Counted from the first letter of the stretch, positions 12,801 to 27,800 are shown. The stretch: 64,000 bases of DNA from Pyxicephalus adspersus (GCF_032062135.1 NC_092866.1:25707158-25771157); one strand, 5' to 3'. Numbers and translations: made by a program. The notes: generated from the sequence alone by a model not told the origin.

Positions 12801-15800
12801 AATGAGAAGACTGTGTTTCCTATAAAAGAGTGCAAAGTGGGGTGCTGCTCACTAGTCCTCCCCCTCCCCTCTCGGTAGAACAGAACAAGGTGTGTGTACA
12901 GTGCTCGTTTTTATTACTGGAAATTATCAGGAAAGGTAGAACTGGTAATCTGACATTTATCTGGTGGCTGTATGGTGCTTGAGAGTTTTCCTTTGAATTG
13001 AGGATGAGGGAAAAAGGAGTGTCCAAACCTGGAGGGGGTAATTATTCAAATGGAGCTGTGGGGAATTACTGATGATTTTGCCCCAATGTTCGCAAAGTAA
13101 TCTTTTATAGAACCTGTCTAAACCTAGACACGTAAAATGAGCACGATGACTTTTCGAGCACTGCTTTCGAGCAATTTCGAGCACTGCTGCCCAAACCCTT
13201 GCCCAAAAAATAGCCCGGGTATTTTTTTGAAGAAAGTCTCATACTCACATTTTCACCTAAGCATGGGAAAAGTAGCAGACTTGCCAAGCCTGTCAATGTT
13301 TTATAGTATTCTAAACAGGAAAAGTGACCCTTGAGTGTTAATGGGAATATCCCTATATTATCAAAGATGTTTTGGATTGTATTAAACATTCTCACTAAGT
13401 GTTGTTAAGATGAAGTGTAGCCTTCAAGATTTCCTGGTGAACTTTGGACTGTGGTACCTTTGTGCACCATTCTTGTAGTAAGTTGTAGCTACTTGGATTT
13501 TTCATTTGTTCAAGTCCACCCAAAAGGATACTTTTTATTTGTCATGTGCAACAAAGTTCATATAGATCTCATGCCGAGGGTTCTTTACCATTTTGGCCAA
13601 TAAGTGTTGGTAAAAAAAAAAGGAAGAGATGGCATGTTGGATTTTCATGTGGACCATAACTTGTGTGTTAAATTCTGCTCTTTTTCAGTAAGATCTGTAA
13701 GTACAATGGCACCAACAAAATGTTACCTGGTGTCTTCTTTTACATATTTTATTGTTGCTAGGTATTCAGCAGTGAGGCCTTTAAATGTAATGTAATCTTT
13801 ATTTGTTCACATCTAATTTGTGATTCAACACAGTGAATTGCACATTAATATTTTTTGTGTTCTGCATGTTAACATTTTGTAAAGAACTTTTTTTACTAGT
13901 ATTTATTAAGTACTAAAATATTATGCAGCGCTTTACAAAGTTTTTAGTCATATCACTAGCTGTCCCTGAAAGGGTCTCAGAATCTTATGTTCCTACCATA
14001 GTAATATGTCATTAACAAAATCTAAGGCCAATTTGGAGCAGAAGCCAATTACCATAATTGCATGTTTTTTTGGCATGTGGGAGGAAACCCATGCAAACAT
14101 GGGAAGAACATACAAACTCCTTGCAGATAGTGCCCTGGCTTAGATTCAATCTTGTGACAAGTACAATATTGTAATAAGCTTTAAAAATTCATTTCAAAGT
14201 ACCATCTTGTTCAAATATTGGTATAAGTTACATAAATTAAATCATTACATTACAGTGCATTGCTAGCTGAAGGTATCAAGAATTCATCCTTGATGAGCTT
14301 GTTAACAATGGAATAGACCCAGGTATTATCTGTATTGCTATTTTCTGTGTGTATATTTTTAAATCACTACTGTTTGGCAGACCATATTACTAAATATTCA
14401 CTTTCAAAAAACACAGCTGATATACCACTGTTTTGTTGGTATTACGCCTTTGGATTATCCTTTTTTTTACCAGTATCCCTACATATACAGCATTCAGATA
14501 CAGAAAATCTTTACTAGATTTTTTCTTCCCAGTTATACATTTTTCAAGATGGTTCTGAACAAGAAAGACCTATTATTACTAATTATTTGAACATCAGATT
14601 TTTCCAAACTACTTTTTAAGCACATGATCAACACATTAGGCTTTCTAGCAATGTTTAAAAGATATACAGGTTAAAAAACACTTACAGTAGGTTCTTTAAG
14701 TCTTCTGAAGTCTATATGAAGATATGCACTAATGCCTTTGGAAGAGCCAGGTAGTGTTATGCCACGAATAAGGAGAACAAACAGTACCACATATGGTAGT
14801 GTTGCAGTTATCCACACAACCTATAATTTAAAAAACAACAGATGTAATGAAAATTTAAAACAAATAATATAAATTAATTTGGATAAAGACTCGGCAAACA
14901 TGTATATGACAAATAAACTATAAATGTTAAGATTTAACAGTGTCTGTCACAAAAGGACCAGCTTTTCAACATTTTGCTGTCTGCTGATCTAGGTTCACGA
15001 AGTCTCTCCTCTTTTCCTTACACAATCACTTGTTAAGCTACAGGAGAAGAGAAGGAGATGTGAAAGAATATCTCTTGAAAGATAATTGAACTCTGCTTTG
15101 AGCACTGACATCAGGTACAACATGGTGACATCCAGCAGCATCTACAAAATTGTCATGCAACAGTACAGCAACTGCACCGGGGCACACCTACCTTTTTAAC
15201 TTTCTACTAGATTGTAAGCTCTTCTGGGCAGGGTCCTTCCCTCCTGTACCACTGTATTAGTCTGTAATTTGCAACCCCTATTTAATGTACAGAGCTGCGT
15301 AATATGTTGGCGCTATATAAATCCTGTTTAATAATAATATTAATAATAATAACTTCTTAGTCTATATAAAGCTGCATACATGCACATATGTGGATCCACC
15401 TGTAGTGTTCGACTACAAAGGTGGTATAGGACAATGCTGTCAGGTAAAGGTGTGACTTAAATAAACTAACTTACTAATTTACTGTAATTTACCGTAATTT
15501 ACTGTTTATACAAATTAAATTTTCATTTCAATGTGAAACACTGTACTCTTTTAAAAAACATCCAATCCAATATGGCATCCCGAAGGTCTCAACGTCACTT
15601 TCTGCCATTGCAGGTATCCTCTACAACAGGAAATTCAGTTTTTGTGAAGAACGCTCTAAAGATGAATTATTTCTAAATGAGATGCAAACACTGCAGATTT
15701 GTTCATACAAGCATAATTGATCAAACTCCTATAAAAGATTAATTTAGTAATGGAAAAACAACAAAGTTTAATAAAAGCATTGCTTGGTGCATAGACCTTC

Positions 15801-18800
15801 TATTGAGGATTGTTATTTAAAACAAAAGTGGAGTTTCACTCTGGACAACATATGCAAACATTCTATGTGACCACTGGTATAGTTTACTTTCAAACCCTTT
15901 ATTACAACATGGTATAATGAAACTCTACAAGCATGTATATGGTTTCTTTAGTAAGATTCCAGAATAAGTGATGTTTTAGCTGAGATTTTAATGTCTCCTA
16001 AAGAATATTTTTTTTTTTTAACGTTTTGTTTCTACGAATGGGACAGGGAAAATGGTGCTATGCTGCTGTTCTACACAACATGCACAATTTTTTTCCCAGA
16101 CTAATTATAAAAAAAAAACTATTACAGTAGAAGTTCAGAATAAATGAAAATGCCTAATAAAGTAAAAAAAATGCTTTCACTGGATAAACATTTTTTTCAG
16201 GGGAATATTAAGTTTTACAAAAAAAATGTATGAGCCCATCAATGTTGTTTAACAAACTTGTTTATGGAAATCTTCACACACGTCTGTTCCGTTGGGTAAA
16301 GGCATGGTTACGACATGTAGTTGGTAACTTAATCCACATCTTGTATAAACTACTATCACATAGAACATTCACCCAGAATAACTAAAAAGACTGTATATTC
16401 CTAATAATGCTATCATATTTGAAAATAATTTTTGCTTGATAAAAATGCATGCTGCTTTACACAGCAATGTTGCATCACTACTCCCAATTTAAGTTTACGG
16501 ACATGATTTATTAAAGCTCTCCAAGGCTGGAGAGGATAAACTTTCATCAGCTAACCTGGAATACTTTTTCTATGGAAAGATCCCTGATTGCTTTCACTAT
16601 TTCTTGTATGTTATTGGGGGTAGTTTGTTGCACTGAGAGAGTGGGTAAGTTAACCTTCTGTAAAAAAGCATCAACAGTTTCTGAGTCAGGAGAGACTGCG
16701 GAGTAAATTTGTAAGAAGCATTGTTCTAATACCGGCTTCCTTTAGGGTTTTGTGTCTGTGATCTCCATATATGATTGAAAGATTGAGTACTAGTGTAGGT
16801 AAGCAGGGAAATGTCAATTGGTTGTAAAAGAATAAGGTTGCTGTAATGTCAATTTTATTGAGAGTGGAGCATGACCATTCAGAAAAATGGAGTGTTATAA
16901 TACCTAATCAATGTTAGTCTGCAGGTAGTCTGCAACCAAAAAGTAATCAATTCTAGAAAAGGTTTTGTGGGCTTTAGACCAACATGTGTATTCTTGTGAT
17001 GTTGGGTTTCTAACTCGCCATGAATCTAAAATTGGTAGGGAATCTGTGAGGCAATTCAATGGCATCTCAGTGGTGGGGGCCTGTGGATTGGATAAGTGAA
17101 GGTGTAGACTGTGGGCTACATTAAAATCTCCTGCTATTATTAGGTTTGGGTAGCTATTGAATAGGAGTACATTGGAGATATTTGAAAAAAAAATGTGAGT
17201 TTGGTCAATTAGGGGCGTACAAATTAGATTATGCCTTGGACTATCATTTTCAGCAGTATATATTGTGCTCCGGGATCTAGCTCTGGCTCTACTATTTGGT
17301 AGGTCAAAGATTTTTGGAAACCAATAGCAACTTCTACTACTCAGGACCCAGGTACGAGTAGCACATTACGTTTCTTGAGATGCTTTTCCTCCAGGAATAT
17401 TATGTCGAGGTCCAAAGTGCAAAGATCGGCAGTCCCCTTTCCACATTTGATGGGATGATTAGGACTCCCTACATTCCAAGGCACAAAATTATTTTCTTTT
17501 GCGGATGCTTGGGTGTCATCCTAAGTCTCTATGGAAATAAGTGCTGTTTCTGCACCCTAAAAGACCATAGGGAATATATTGACATCAACTCTCAGTTTAT
17601 CTAGATATAGTAGTGCAAAGCGGATTTGATGATGAATGAGAAATTTGCAGGCTGGAAAAAAGTTTCGGATTGTTGGGCCACAGTGGCCTAAAAATCTTGG
17701 AAGATTAAAATTTTGAAACCCTAAAGTTGTAGAGAGCCATGTCATTTGTATGTCAATAAAATGAATTGCTTGTCCAAGCCATGGAAAAAGTTAGCATTTA
17801 CTGGGCGTGGTTTTGCCGAAGATGTCGGTTTTTCTGGACCAATGCGTTGTACCCTTTTGATTGCACGTTCCAGAAGAGGTTCCAGTTGCAGGGACTGCAT
17901 TAAATCCACCACCAGAAAGTGTTGTAAACCCTACTGTTTGTAGCTTTCTGGGATGCAGCAGAACAACTTCTGTTTCCTAGATCCTTATTGTTGCTTGATG
18001 TTCCAAAAATTTGGTCTTTTAGATCACTCACTCTCTGCTCTAGTTCTGAAATTTGTGTAGTGGCAGATACTTGTCGCAACGCCCATATGGATGATAGTAG
18101 AGATGCAAATTTTTTGTCAAAGTAGGGGAGTAGCAAGTTACAGTCCTCTTGTGATGTGGAGCTAGTTAAAGGTTTTGTTGTTGTCCCAGCAAGGAGGTCT
18201 GTGATGATGGGGGGTCCATCATGTTCAATGGTTCACCTTACTAGGAGGCAGACTGTAGTGGTGAGTAAAAGGCTTGCTTGTCGGAGTCGGAGATTTCCCT
18301 GTGGTTATACCTTTGTTTGATTTGCCTATAATATTCAGTGTAGAGCGTATGATGTATTTGTACATTCCCTAAATATATACAGCCGAAAACTCAAAGCAAT
18401 ATATAAATATTTCCCCACACCAAGAAAGAAAGTTCAGTAGAGAGGGTGTGCTAAGTGAAATCAGTTCCTTCAGATACCACTAGATGACGCTGGAGGACCT
18501 GTGCTATTGCTTAGCACAAGCAGTTTAGGGAGTTTTTATTGAGGTGTAGACCTGTGCAGAGCACAAAGCGAGGGAGATCATGAAAGGTGACAGAATGTGC
18601 CTCAATTACCAGCCATACTTACCAGGAAGGTAAGTGTTGGTTAATCATCCTAAAGGTTTCGCCAGAGGAAGAGAGCTTTTCAGGGTAAAGGGGGGTGTTT
18701 GTGGCAGCATTCCTAATAATGTAGTGCTGTATGGAGGGTAGACTTGTAAAGTGCTCCTTTCATGTGAACCAGATGGCCCCTGATCCACTCCCCTGGCCAC

Positions 18801-21800
18801 CGTGAGCACTGACTCTGGGTAGGAAGGACACACTCATGTCCTATTTACGTGCACCACCGCCAGGTCTTCTGAACACACTGAATCCATGTTGCACAAGGTC
18901 TCCAGGCTTTACCGTTTTTTGCCATGCTACTGCAGATGGCACAGGAGCTCTGGTAATATGTGGCCGCCGGTTCCCAGAAGTCTGTTTTTTATTTTAAAAA
19001 TGTTACTACCTCTTTTATTTGTACAATTTCTGTGAAATCACCTTTTAACATAACACAACTTTGTATGAAACAGGATTTTTGTATAGTTGTCCATCTACAA
19101 CTTATACAACCAGATTATAATGTGTGTGATTGGAGATCGCAAACTTTTTCCTTCTTTTATATTGTTCTGTCATAGATAATTCGACTGAGCTCATACACCA
19201 CTGGTATTGTCTCCTTAATGACAGTGGGTAACTTTGCTTTATTAATACTGTTACAACTAAGATACCATAAAGGCCAGTAGTGTTTACCTATTTGCTTCTG
19301 TTCATTTGGAGCCATGCGGCCAAACTAAGACCTAAACTAAAAACTAAATAGTACATCCAAACTAAAAGATAACATTGCAACTCATTTAGCAAGGTAACAA
19401 CTGTCAGCCCATTACCAGACATAGCAACCTGAAGTTCACATTTGTAACCATCAATTTGAAGCTTGTTGTTAATGTACAAAGCAGACAGTAGCTTCTCATT
19501 CAGTACTAAAAAATGAAAAACTGTTTTTTTAGTTCTAATATATAACCGAATATTGTATGTTTGGGCCAAACCAGACAAAGGTAAAAAATCAATAAACCCA
19601 TATAAACCAAATATGTAATATTTAAATTATTATTTATGTAAGTTTGCCAAAGAAACCTTTGCCCACATTAGCACCTTGTCTAAGAGATTATAATGATAAA
19701 AGTAACCCCATTAATGTATGTTACATTTTAACAACTATACTTCTATGAATAATTTATTTGCATACATGTAAAAGATGACCATACAGATGATGATATTTGC
19801 TAACTACAAATCTTTATAGTCTTAAGTCCTACAAAGAAATTATGTGCAGGTCTATATATTGGCTTCCTCTATACTAAAATAATGCTCTGCCTCAGTAGCT
19901 ATCAATAAATTACCAAAAGATTGAGAAGAGTAACAATAAGAAACTGAAAGTTCTCTGTGGTCATCAATTTCTAACTATCTGTAGTAATCAAGTTCTATAT
20001 TTTATATATATTTATATATATATATATATATATCACATAAAAATAAATAGGGAAGTAAAACACAGTAGTAGTAACAAAAATATTTAGGGTACATTACCTC
20101 AAAATATATGCGTACTTAACATTCTCTAAGTTTTGTATAGTAAGTTCAAAGAATGTAGGAAATTCAACTATGAAATCATGTATTGTGATTTATTTTATGA
20201 ATTTTACTCACTTTTCCTGATGTCTTTACTCCTTTCCATAAACTGAAAAACAGGACTATAAGAACAGCAAAAAGACACAAAGTTAACTGCCACCGTGGGA
20301 GGCCAAGGTCATGAATTCCAGCACTTTCATGCAGATGCAGCACTCCACGTCTATGGTAAAAGATAAATAGTTGTAACTGGAACATTTCCCGAAAAACAGC
20401 CTTTTCCTATTACCTAGAATACAGCTGGAAGTAGTGAAAAACTGTTGCATACATTTTGTGTTTCACATTTATGCTTTTTTCTACAGATCCAATAAAACTA
20501 ATAAAATGAATGTAAAACAAACTTTAACAACTTATAACGACAAGATTAAAAGAATCTATTCAAGCAAAACTGACATTTCAGTTACTGAAGGAGTGAACTG
20601 CATTGATTTGTCTAACGTTTTCTTACAATTGGAAACTCACAAAGCTACAAGATATTTCTGCCTACCCTGAAGTTTCACTCTGAAGTGTTTTTCCTTCATG
20701 GTTTCATTTTATTAAGCATATTTAAATAAAAAAATGGTAAGACACCCATGTGATGGCTGCTCCTGAGAATGCTGGGGACAAGCCCTTGGAACACATGAGA
20801 ATCTGCAATGGGATTTTGCTGCAGGAATCCCTATCTATTACAGTGTGTTGCAACTAACAAAAACTAAAATGATTGGTTTAAGCTGGACTCTCCTTTTTAC
20901 CTTGCCAAGGTTTTTTATAGTCTGTATATAGTAAATCACTTCTGAGAAGACTCCTAGCATTTGTAGTCATTACTATTGAGTTTTTTTTATGTAATAGGAT
21001 GTATTTCAAACACCCAACTACAATTTTAGTACACTGATTTAAAAAATATATATTTATATATACTTGGTATTTCAAAGTACTAAGCAAATTGGAACAATAT
21101 TGAAAGAATTAAAGAAATTATGCTTTATTGTTATAAAAACCTTTCAGTTCTTCATATATCTCTGTCCAAGCTCCCAAGTCTTTAATTCACTCATAGCACC
21201 CAATGTATTAAACCTCTCCAAGATAGACTATCATGGGAGATTCTAAGTGATCCAACAAACCTGGAATGGGTGCTGTCCAAGACTAAAAACATGTGCCATA
21301 TAATAGCAAATAATTCATAAGAAAGTTTGCTGAATCACAGAGATTTTCCCAAGATAGTCTATCTTCTCTGGTCTTGAAGAGCTTTAATAAATCAGGCCCA
21401 AAGCGTCCACCATACCACTTTCTACATATTTCATCCCTTACTCTGCATCCCAACATCGTGTTTTTCCTTCCTGGTACTATCAATTTCCTTTACATCCAAA
21501 ACTAGTTAGTTTCAGATTAGTTCAAATTAGTCCAAACTAAACGGGGTGTCAGAAGTGGAAAGCAGTCTAAGGTGAAAACTAGGTGAAAATAAAATAAAAA
21601 AAAATCGAATGCAGCCACATTTAAAAATTGGTAAGTTGCAATAAATACATTTTTTGTTTTAAAAGAAAAACTTACTCATAAAATTGTGCAGCTGGTGTTA
21701 ATTTGTACTTTGAGTATTTTGTTCCATTTTCAAAAAAAGAGGCATTAAGAAGATTTGGGTCAGTGCAATTTGGAGTGTTCCATGCATTTCCGCATGTGGT

Positions 21801-24800
21801 CCAAGGAAGCTCAGAGGTAAAAGAAGATGCCAGATAGTATAAAGACCATGCAATTATGACATTGTAGTAGAAGCCCACATATAGTGCTATTAATATCACA
21901 GTGTAGCCAACACCTAGAAAATAAAAACATCTGTATGAAAAATTGTGGTAAATTTCTTTCCCATTTATATGTTTATTCAAATATGAATCTAAATAAGCAT
22001 ATTTCACTTGCGTTCCAGTGTTTGTCTTGGATATATTTCCACCCTACTTTGACCTAGGGGTCAGCACACATAACCCTAAAAGATAATATGAAAGGGCAGC
22101 TAGGGCCTACATAATGGCCAAACACTACTTTATTCCTTTAAAACACATTCAGACCAGTGAGTGTATCAAGTGAATTAAAATGTAACCATTTTTTTACACA
22201 TAAAAATTTAAAACAGGTTTTGCAATTGTGATAAAAATATAGGAGGTCTGTATATAAATGATAAAATATGCTTACATGAAGAATAGTTACTGCTTTGTTT
22301 TCAGAGAGCAGCAACTGCAACAGAAACAATCAGCGGCATGACCCTGAAGCTGAACACAGGATGGCCTTGAAGGCTGATAAGAGACCCTTGCCGTGAGCCG
22401 TGAACAAAAATCCAAGATGGCGTCATTTTTGTGCCAAAAAAGATAGACACATGGCTTATCCACCCCTTAACTGTTTGTGAACTATTATGCTTATATGGAC
22501 TTCCGAGTATATGTTATTAGATAATCTGCCTAATGACAACTAGATAACGACTTAAGCCCTCTTATACAGGAGTCATTCTTTATGCCTATAAAGATTCATG
22601 TATTTCCTGGTTTTAGTTAGAATTTCTTTGCTTTAACTGCTAAGCTTTTGATTGTCTCTGTTGGAATCCTGGTACTGCTTCATCTGTGGGCTCCTGGTCC
22701 TCTGCCAGCCCTTCCCCAGACCTTATGCACTAAGTCCTGGGGGCAACCAGTCTCCCGAGGCTGTGCGGGGGCTTGCTACAGGTTAAGAGTGCGATGTTAG
22801 ATTGGGGGACTGGTGTCTGGTGATCACTGTTGTTTGACCAGGGCCTTACATGATTATAGTAAGAATTCTGCTACTCTAAAACTATTAATTGTGTATGAAG
22901 ACCCTAAATATGTGCCGAATACTTTATTCATATGATATATAAGCCTCATTTGTAAATAAATCCATCAATATACTCTAGGTGCAATCGACCAACTACCAGA
23001 CTGGAACTCCTTGCAAAAGAAAGCTTCTTTTTCAAAGGTAACTCAAAAAGCACTTTACAATCTCCTCTCTAAGGAATGAATGCCCTCAATAATGTATCCC
23101 TAAACATTTTTAAAAAATTTATACTTGCTGACTTGCTGCAGTGTCTAATTCACACTATTAGTACACTAAGTGTGCAGAAAATACAGAATAAGCGAATCCA
23201 ATAATCCTCCCATCCTATTGTGTGTAAATTCCCCCACCTACTAGATTGTAAGCTCTTCAGGGCAGGATCCTCTCCTCCTGTATCACTGTCTGTATTAGTC
23301 TGTCATTTGCAACCCCAAATTATGTAGAGCACTGCGTAATATGTTGGAGCTATATAAATCCTGTTTATTAACCACCCGGGCGGTTAGCCCGACCTTGGTT
23401 CAGGTAAGTAAACTTGCTACAATCGTTTACCCCGAACCAAGGTCGGGGTAGCTAAAAGTATAAACAGGCGTTACAGTGCAATCCGATTGTCATATAACAT
23501 TGTATGTATATATGTATATGTATGTATATACCTTAAAACATTGTGCAGGAGGGTGTTCCATGTTGTCAGGTTGTTGCTTCTTCATTTGTGGAGAATTTTG
23601 CTTGCATATGCATGAATCATATGCATATGAAAATATAGGCCATTCTTCATAATCATTTACCTGCCATTGCCACAGAATCCAGACTTATTCTCAAAGAAGC
23701 CCAGGGGATTACATTTTTTTTTCAAATTTTAAGTCAAATTTTAAGAATTGTAACCACAACAACATTTTTTTACTATTTTTATTCCAGTTTTAACCTAAAA
23801 CAAAAGGGGAAACTAAAACTCTTATTTCTTTTATGATTCTCTACCTTAGGATCATAAAGAGCAATTACCCTCAAAACCAATGTTTTTCCGAAAAGGCGTA
23901 GCCCAAAAAAGTCATTTAAATACAAATCTAAGGGCAACCCAATTGTTGTGGAAGCATGGGTTTCTGGTATGCATAAGGGAAAGATGGGGCTCTTCTGTTC
24001 TCCTTTTTATCTTGTCAACCAAGCTCCTATGGTCCTGGTATGGACAGATGGATGGGTGGAGAGGGCACATGCGCCAGCCTCTTTCACAGGCATGTCAGGC
24101 TTTATTTCCAAAGAAGGGGCCATTTTTTAGTAATAAGGGAGGCTTGCTCTAAGATGCAGTCAAAAAATGACCTTATTGTAATAATACATGCTGCAATTGA
24201 AAGTGTATACATAACTGATATTACTATTTAGGTTAGTACAAAAGTCTAGTATATAGACCAAAGCTCTGGAATGCTAATTTAGGCCAACCTGACGTATGAA
24301 TGTCTAAATGTCTCACAGAAGCCTGTTCTAAACTTGCCTTCCTGTCTCCTGTGTAATTAGGTGGACTGTCAATCATTCCCATACCCAGTAAGATATCGCC
24401 CCAAAATTTTCTTAGCAAATAGCCAAATGTAAATAAATTAAAAATGAATCATGTACTGCCTACAGCAACTATCAGCACATAAAAGAGTTGACAGATAATT
24501 CTTCATTTGTTTATGTTCGACTTTTTGTCTTGTCTCTAACTGGAGAGTGATTAACAATCTACGTAAATAGCATAGCATAGCAGGGAGATGAGCAGAATTA
24601 GTACGGTTGACTGTGCAGAAACCAAGAAATAGTCAAATTATCCGATGAATGCAACTACTAAGAGACAAAGTAAATGTAGATTTATACTCTTACTACCACC
24701 AATAAGACATTGGTACACACCAATAAACTTTTTTTTTTTCACTTGTAATATGTTCATGCATGTCCCCTTGATTGCCTACAACTGTGACAATATAGGTCAC

Positions 24801-27800
24801 TGGCTTCAATGAAAATTAGACAGAACATACATTTTCATTATTATGAGTTTAAATAAAACCCTGTCAAGTTTAACCTTCTATATTTATTAGGTATATAAAA
24901 GACATTTACAGCTGACAAATTCAGTAATGACTGAAACTGCGGTTAACTTTTGTGCTATAGATGTGTAGCAGCCAATTGTAAATGGTCTGATGTACTAAAG
25001 AAGCAGTATATGGAAGGTTGAAGAAGTATTTAAACTGGGTTAAGACACTACTACAGAAAATATTTAACAAAGCTATGAAAAGGGTTGTGCCTGGTAAAAA
25101 AGGGATCAGTATTATGAGCAATAATTAATTTATATCATCCAAGCTGCTAAACAGTTAGGAGGTAAAAGTTTTGGTGAATGAAAGGGACTATTATTTAGGA
25201 AGATGGTATTATAAATGTTGGTTTGATTGGCTTTAAAACCAATTTTTACTCATCTTAAGCTGCAGCTACATAACACACCAGGTTAGACCTTCTGACTTTC
25301 TCAGTTAATTTTGGGTGGGGATCTTCCTTTTGATGTTCAAATCACTGCCTGTCTGACATGGACAATGAATAGAACAGAAGGACATTAACCTCCCTAGAGG
25401 TAACCCCAAGTCTGACTCGGGGTAGAAAAAAGTTGCTAAAAGCGGTAACCCCGAGTGGCACTCAGGGTAGGTAATCCTATGGGAGGTAATAGTAAATAAA
25501 GCCTTACCTGATCCGCCGGCGTCCCGCATCATCCATCGTCGCGATCTCCGTCTTCTTTTCATTTCTTCCGGCCGGCTTTTGCATCTGATGAGTCACCGGG
25601 GGGTTCCCGGTGACGTCGGTGCGTGTGTACGTTGCCGGCGGGGCGGGGTGGGAAATTCAAAATCCATTTGTATTGCATTCAATACAAAATTACTGTACTG
25701 AATGCAATACATTGTATTTATATTTGTAAAAGCAGTACATTGTTTTCAAGAACATTTATTTTACAGTATATATATTAGTATGAGTATAATATGTATTTTT
25801 TTAAAAAAAATTTAAAAAAAATATTCATTTTTTTAAATTATATAGATTTTTTAATTTATTCAATTTATTATTTTTACATGATTTTGTGTTTCAAACTTTA
25901 TTATACTCATACTATTATAATATACTGTAAAATAAATTTTCATGAGAAACAATGTACCGCTTGTAGACATAGAAACCGGAAAGAAATGAACTGCGAGGGA
26001 GGTTAACAAGAAACAGGTAGTGAATGGCCAGCACAGGCATCTCTGCAGCAGTGGAGCAGACGTCCCTTTGATAGTAGAACTGTTTAGGGACATGGGCAAT
26101 GGGTTTAGGTGTGTATAATCGTAAGGAGACAATATCCCTGACAGATTGGCAAGAGGGAAGTGAGATGGAAGAAAAAGTGATTATTTATTTCCAAATAGAA
26201 AGGGCCACAGATAATAAAAGGGATACGAAAATATAAAACTTTGAAAACACACTTATTATTTTAGATTTAGAAATAAATCCAAACACGTGAGAAAATCATA
26301 TTGTCATTAGGGAAATTAAATGGAGATTTGCAGAAAGTTGGTCCCTTCAGTTTAATATTTTTACATGTCTGTGAACTGTCTTTCGACTATTGAAACTATG
26401 CATTGACCATTCAACAGGTTCTATGTGTTGGTCAAAGCAAATCTCTATATTTAACATTTTAGTAAATGATTTATTAGATAGGGCTCAAGGTGCCGCTTCC
26501 TTGAGATAGACAAATACACTGTACACTATATGCCGTCTGGATCATATACATCATTATATATCACCACCTCCTCATCTTGACCAGACTCATGGAGCAATGC
26601 AGGGTGGCGTCTTTCTTCCTGCACACTCTGGATCTCCTCTTTAAATACTGCTTATGTCCTTGTCCCCCGACTGTGGAATAGAATGAATCTAGTCCAGGAT
26701 TGAAGACATTTGCTAACAAATACCTTTTAGGAAATCCATTCCAGATTTGCTGGTTCACCCAAGTTTACTGATGAAAGTTTATATTCTCCAGCCTTAGGAG
26801 CTTTAAATCAAGCCTGGGAGATCATCTTTAAAAAGTTACAAATCCTTTGTAAAATAGTAAATACATGGAATGTATTTTAAATGGTGTATTTAGCTGACAA
26901 CTTGTGACTGGCCGGAGTTTTACTTTAACAGTAGTACAACTCTGTGTTATTGCAGTGGATTAGACTGTAAATTATTTTGAAGGAATGGAGTGATTTATTT
27001 ACCTTAATGTAAAGCACAGCCACATATGTTGAAACTATATAAATGAACACATCAATGGACTGTATTCCCACGTGTAAATTACACCACATGTTTTGTTATT
27101 TCTATATTTCTACAGTTAGCTGTATTTGTATTTATATTTTTACAGTTGGCTGTTGTTATACTATAAATTAGCATTCTTGTTTATACATTTTCATGGTATT
27201 TGACAAATTTATATATGTTAAACATGTGAAGTAAGGATTTCAGACAGGCAATACAAACAATGTTATATAGGAATTTTTAGCATAAAGCATAATACTTGCC
27301 TTTGAAACAGGGGCAAATCTTCCACACTGTGGCTGCCCCTTGTCTGTTGTATTGTCCAAGAGCTAATTCCATATAGAACAGTGGCATTCCAGCAATTATA
27401 AGGAATAGTGTGTACGGGATAAGAAAAGCACCTTGAAGAAAAAAAAAAAATACAATATTTTATGTCTTGAGGCAGGATAACAAAATACATAGTTTCAGTT
27501 ATCGGATGCACCAAAAGTTAAAGCTTTTTACCTGAACTCCGCACTTTAAAGAAATGAACATGTACATTTCTACAGCTAGAAAAAAAAAATGATGTAATAC
27601 ACAAGCCCCTGGAGTAAATTACCTTCATCTTCTTTAACTGAGTCAAACTTAAAAAAAATGCCAAAGACCAGGTGTATCATGTTAGAAATGACAAGCTCCA
27701 AGCTTGTAAAGAAGTAGGGATGGTGTTGATGACCATACTCTATACAATATTTTTCCATCCCAGATAATGGTGATGAATGCCCACAGCATGCAAGCCTTCT

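Larger units (their letters stand above)
3892..14685 (-). other. SLC6A2 intron after coding exon 5 (10.8 kb)
   Basis: Bounded by GTAAGT and TTATTTAG. Contains AT and ATT microsatellites (5.6 and 7.3 kb), a GC-richer CT-strand repeat (6.3-7.0 kb), core-like repeats (7.85 and 13.9 kb), a degenerate 'aaacgtgtcg' hairpin (8.57-8.63 kb), a truncated mariner (9.03-9.58 kb) and a 'gcgtttt' repeat (10.7-10.9 kb). 4.0-5.2, 9.7-10.6 and 11.0-13.8 kb show nothing I can name. Confidence 0.9.
14821..20211 (-). other. SLC6A2 intron after coding exon 4 (5.4 kb)
   Basis: Bounded by GTGAGT and AAATTATAG. Contains a core-like short repeat (15.2 kb), half a foldback element (16.5 kb), an antisense L1 remnant (16.56-18.45 kb) and an AT microsatellite (20013-20033). 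18.65-20.0 kb shows no supported feature. Confidence 0.9.
21914..27299 (-). other. SLC6A2 intron after coding exon 2 (5.4 kb), GC-AG type
   Basis: The donor is GCAAGT and the acceptor TTTTCTAG. Contents: a CT-rich repeat tail (22.65-22.86 kb), a core-like short repeat (23.24-23.37 kb), a 14-bp hairpin repeat (23388-23447), a complete TTAA-flanked element (25385-26006) and half a foldback element (26.68-26.82 kb). The stretches 23.5-25.3 and 26.1-26.6 kb show nothing recognisable. Confidence 0.85.

Noticed and set aside
21676..22007. SLC6A3 (DAT) identity
   Set aside because: Loop 2 and TM3 match NET-specific residues ([28 protein letters not shown]) far better than DAT as I recall them, despite the DAT-like N-terminus.
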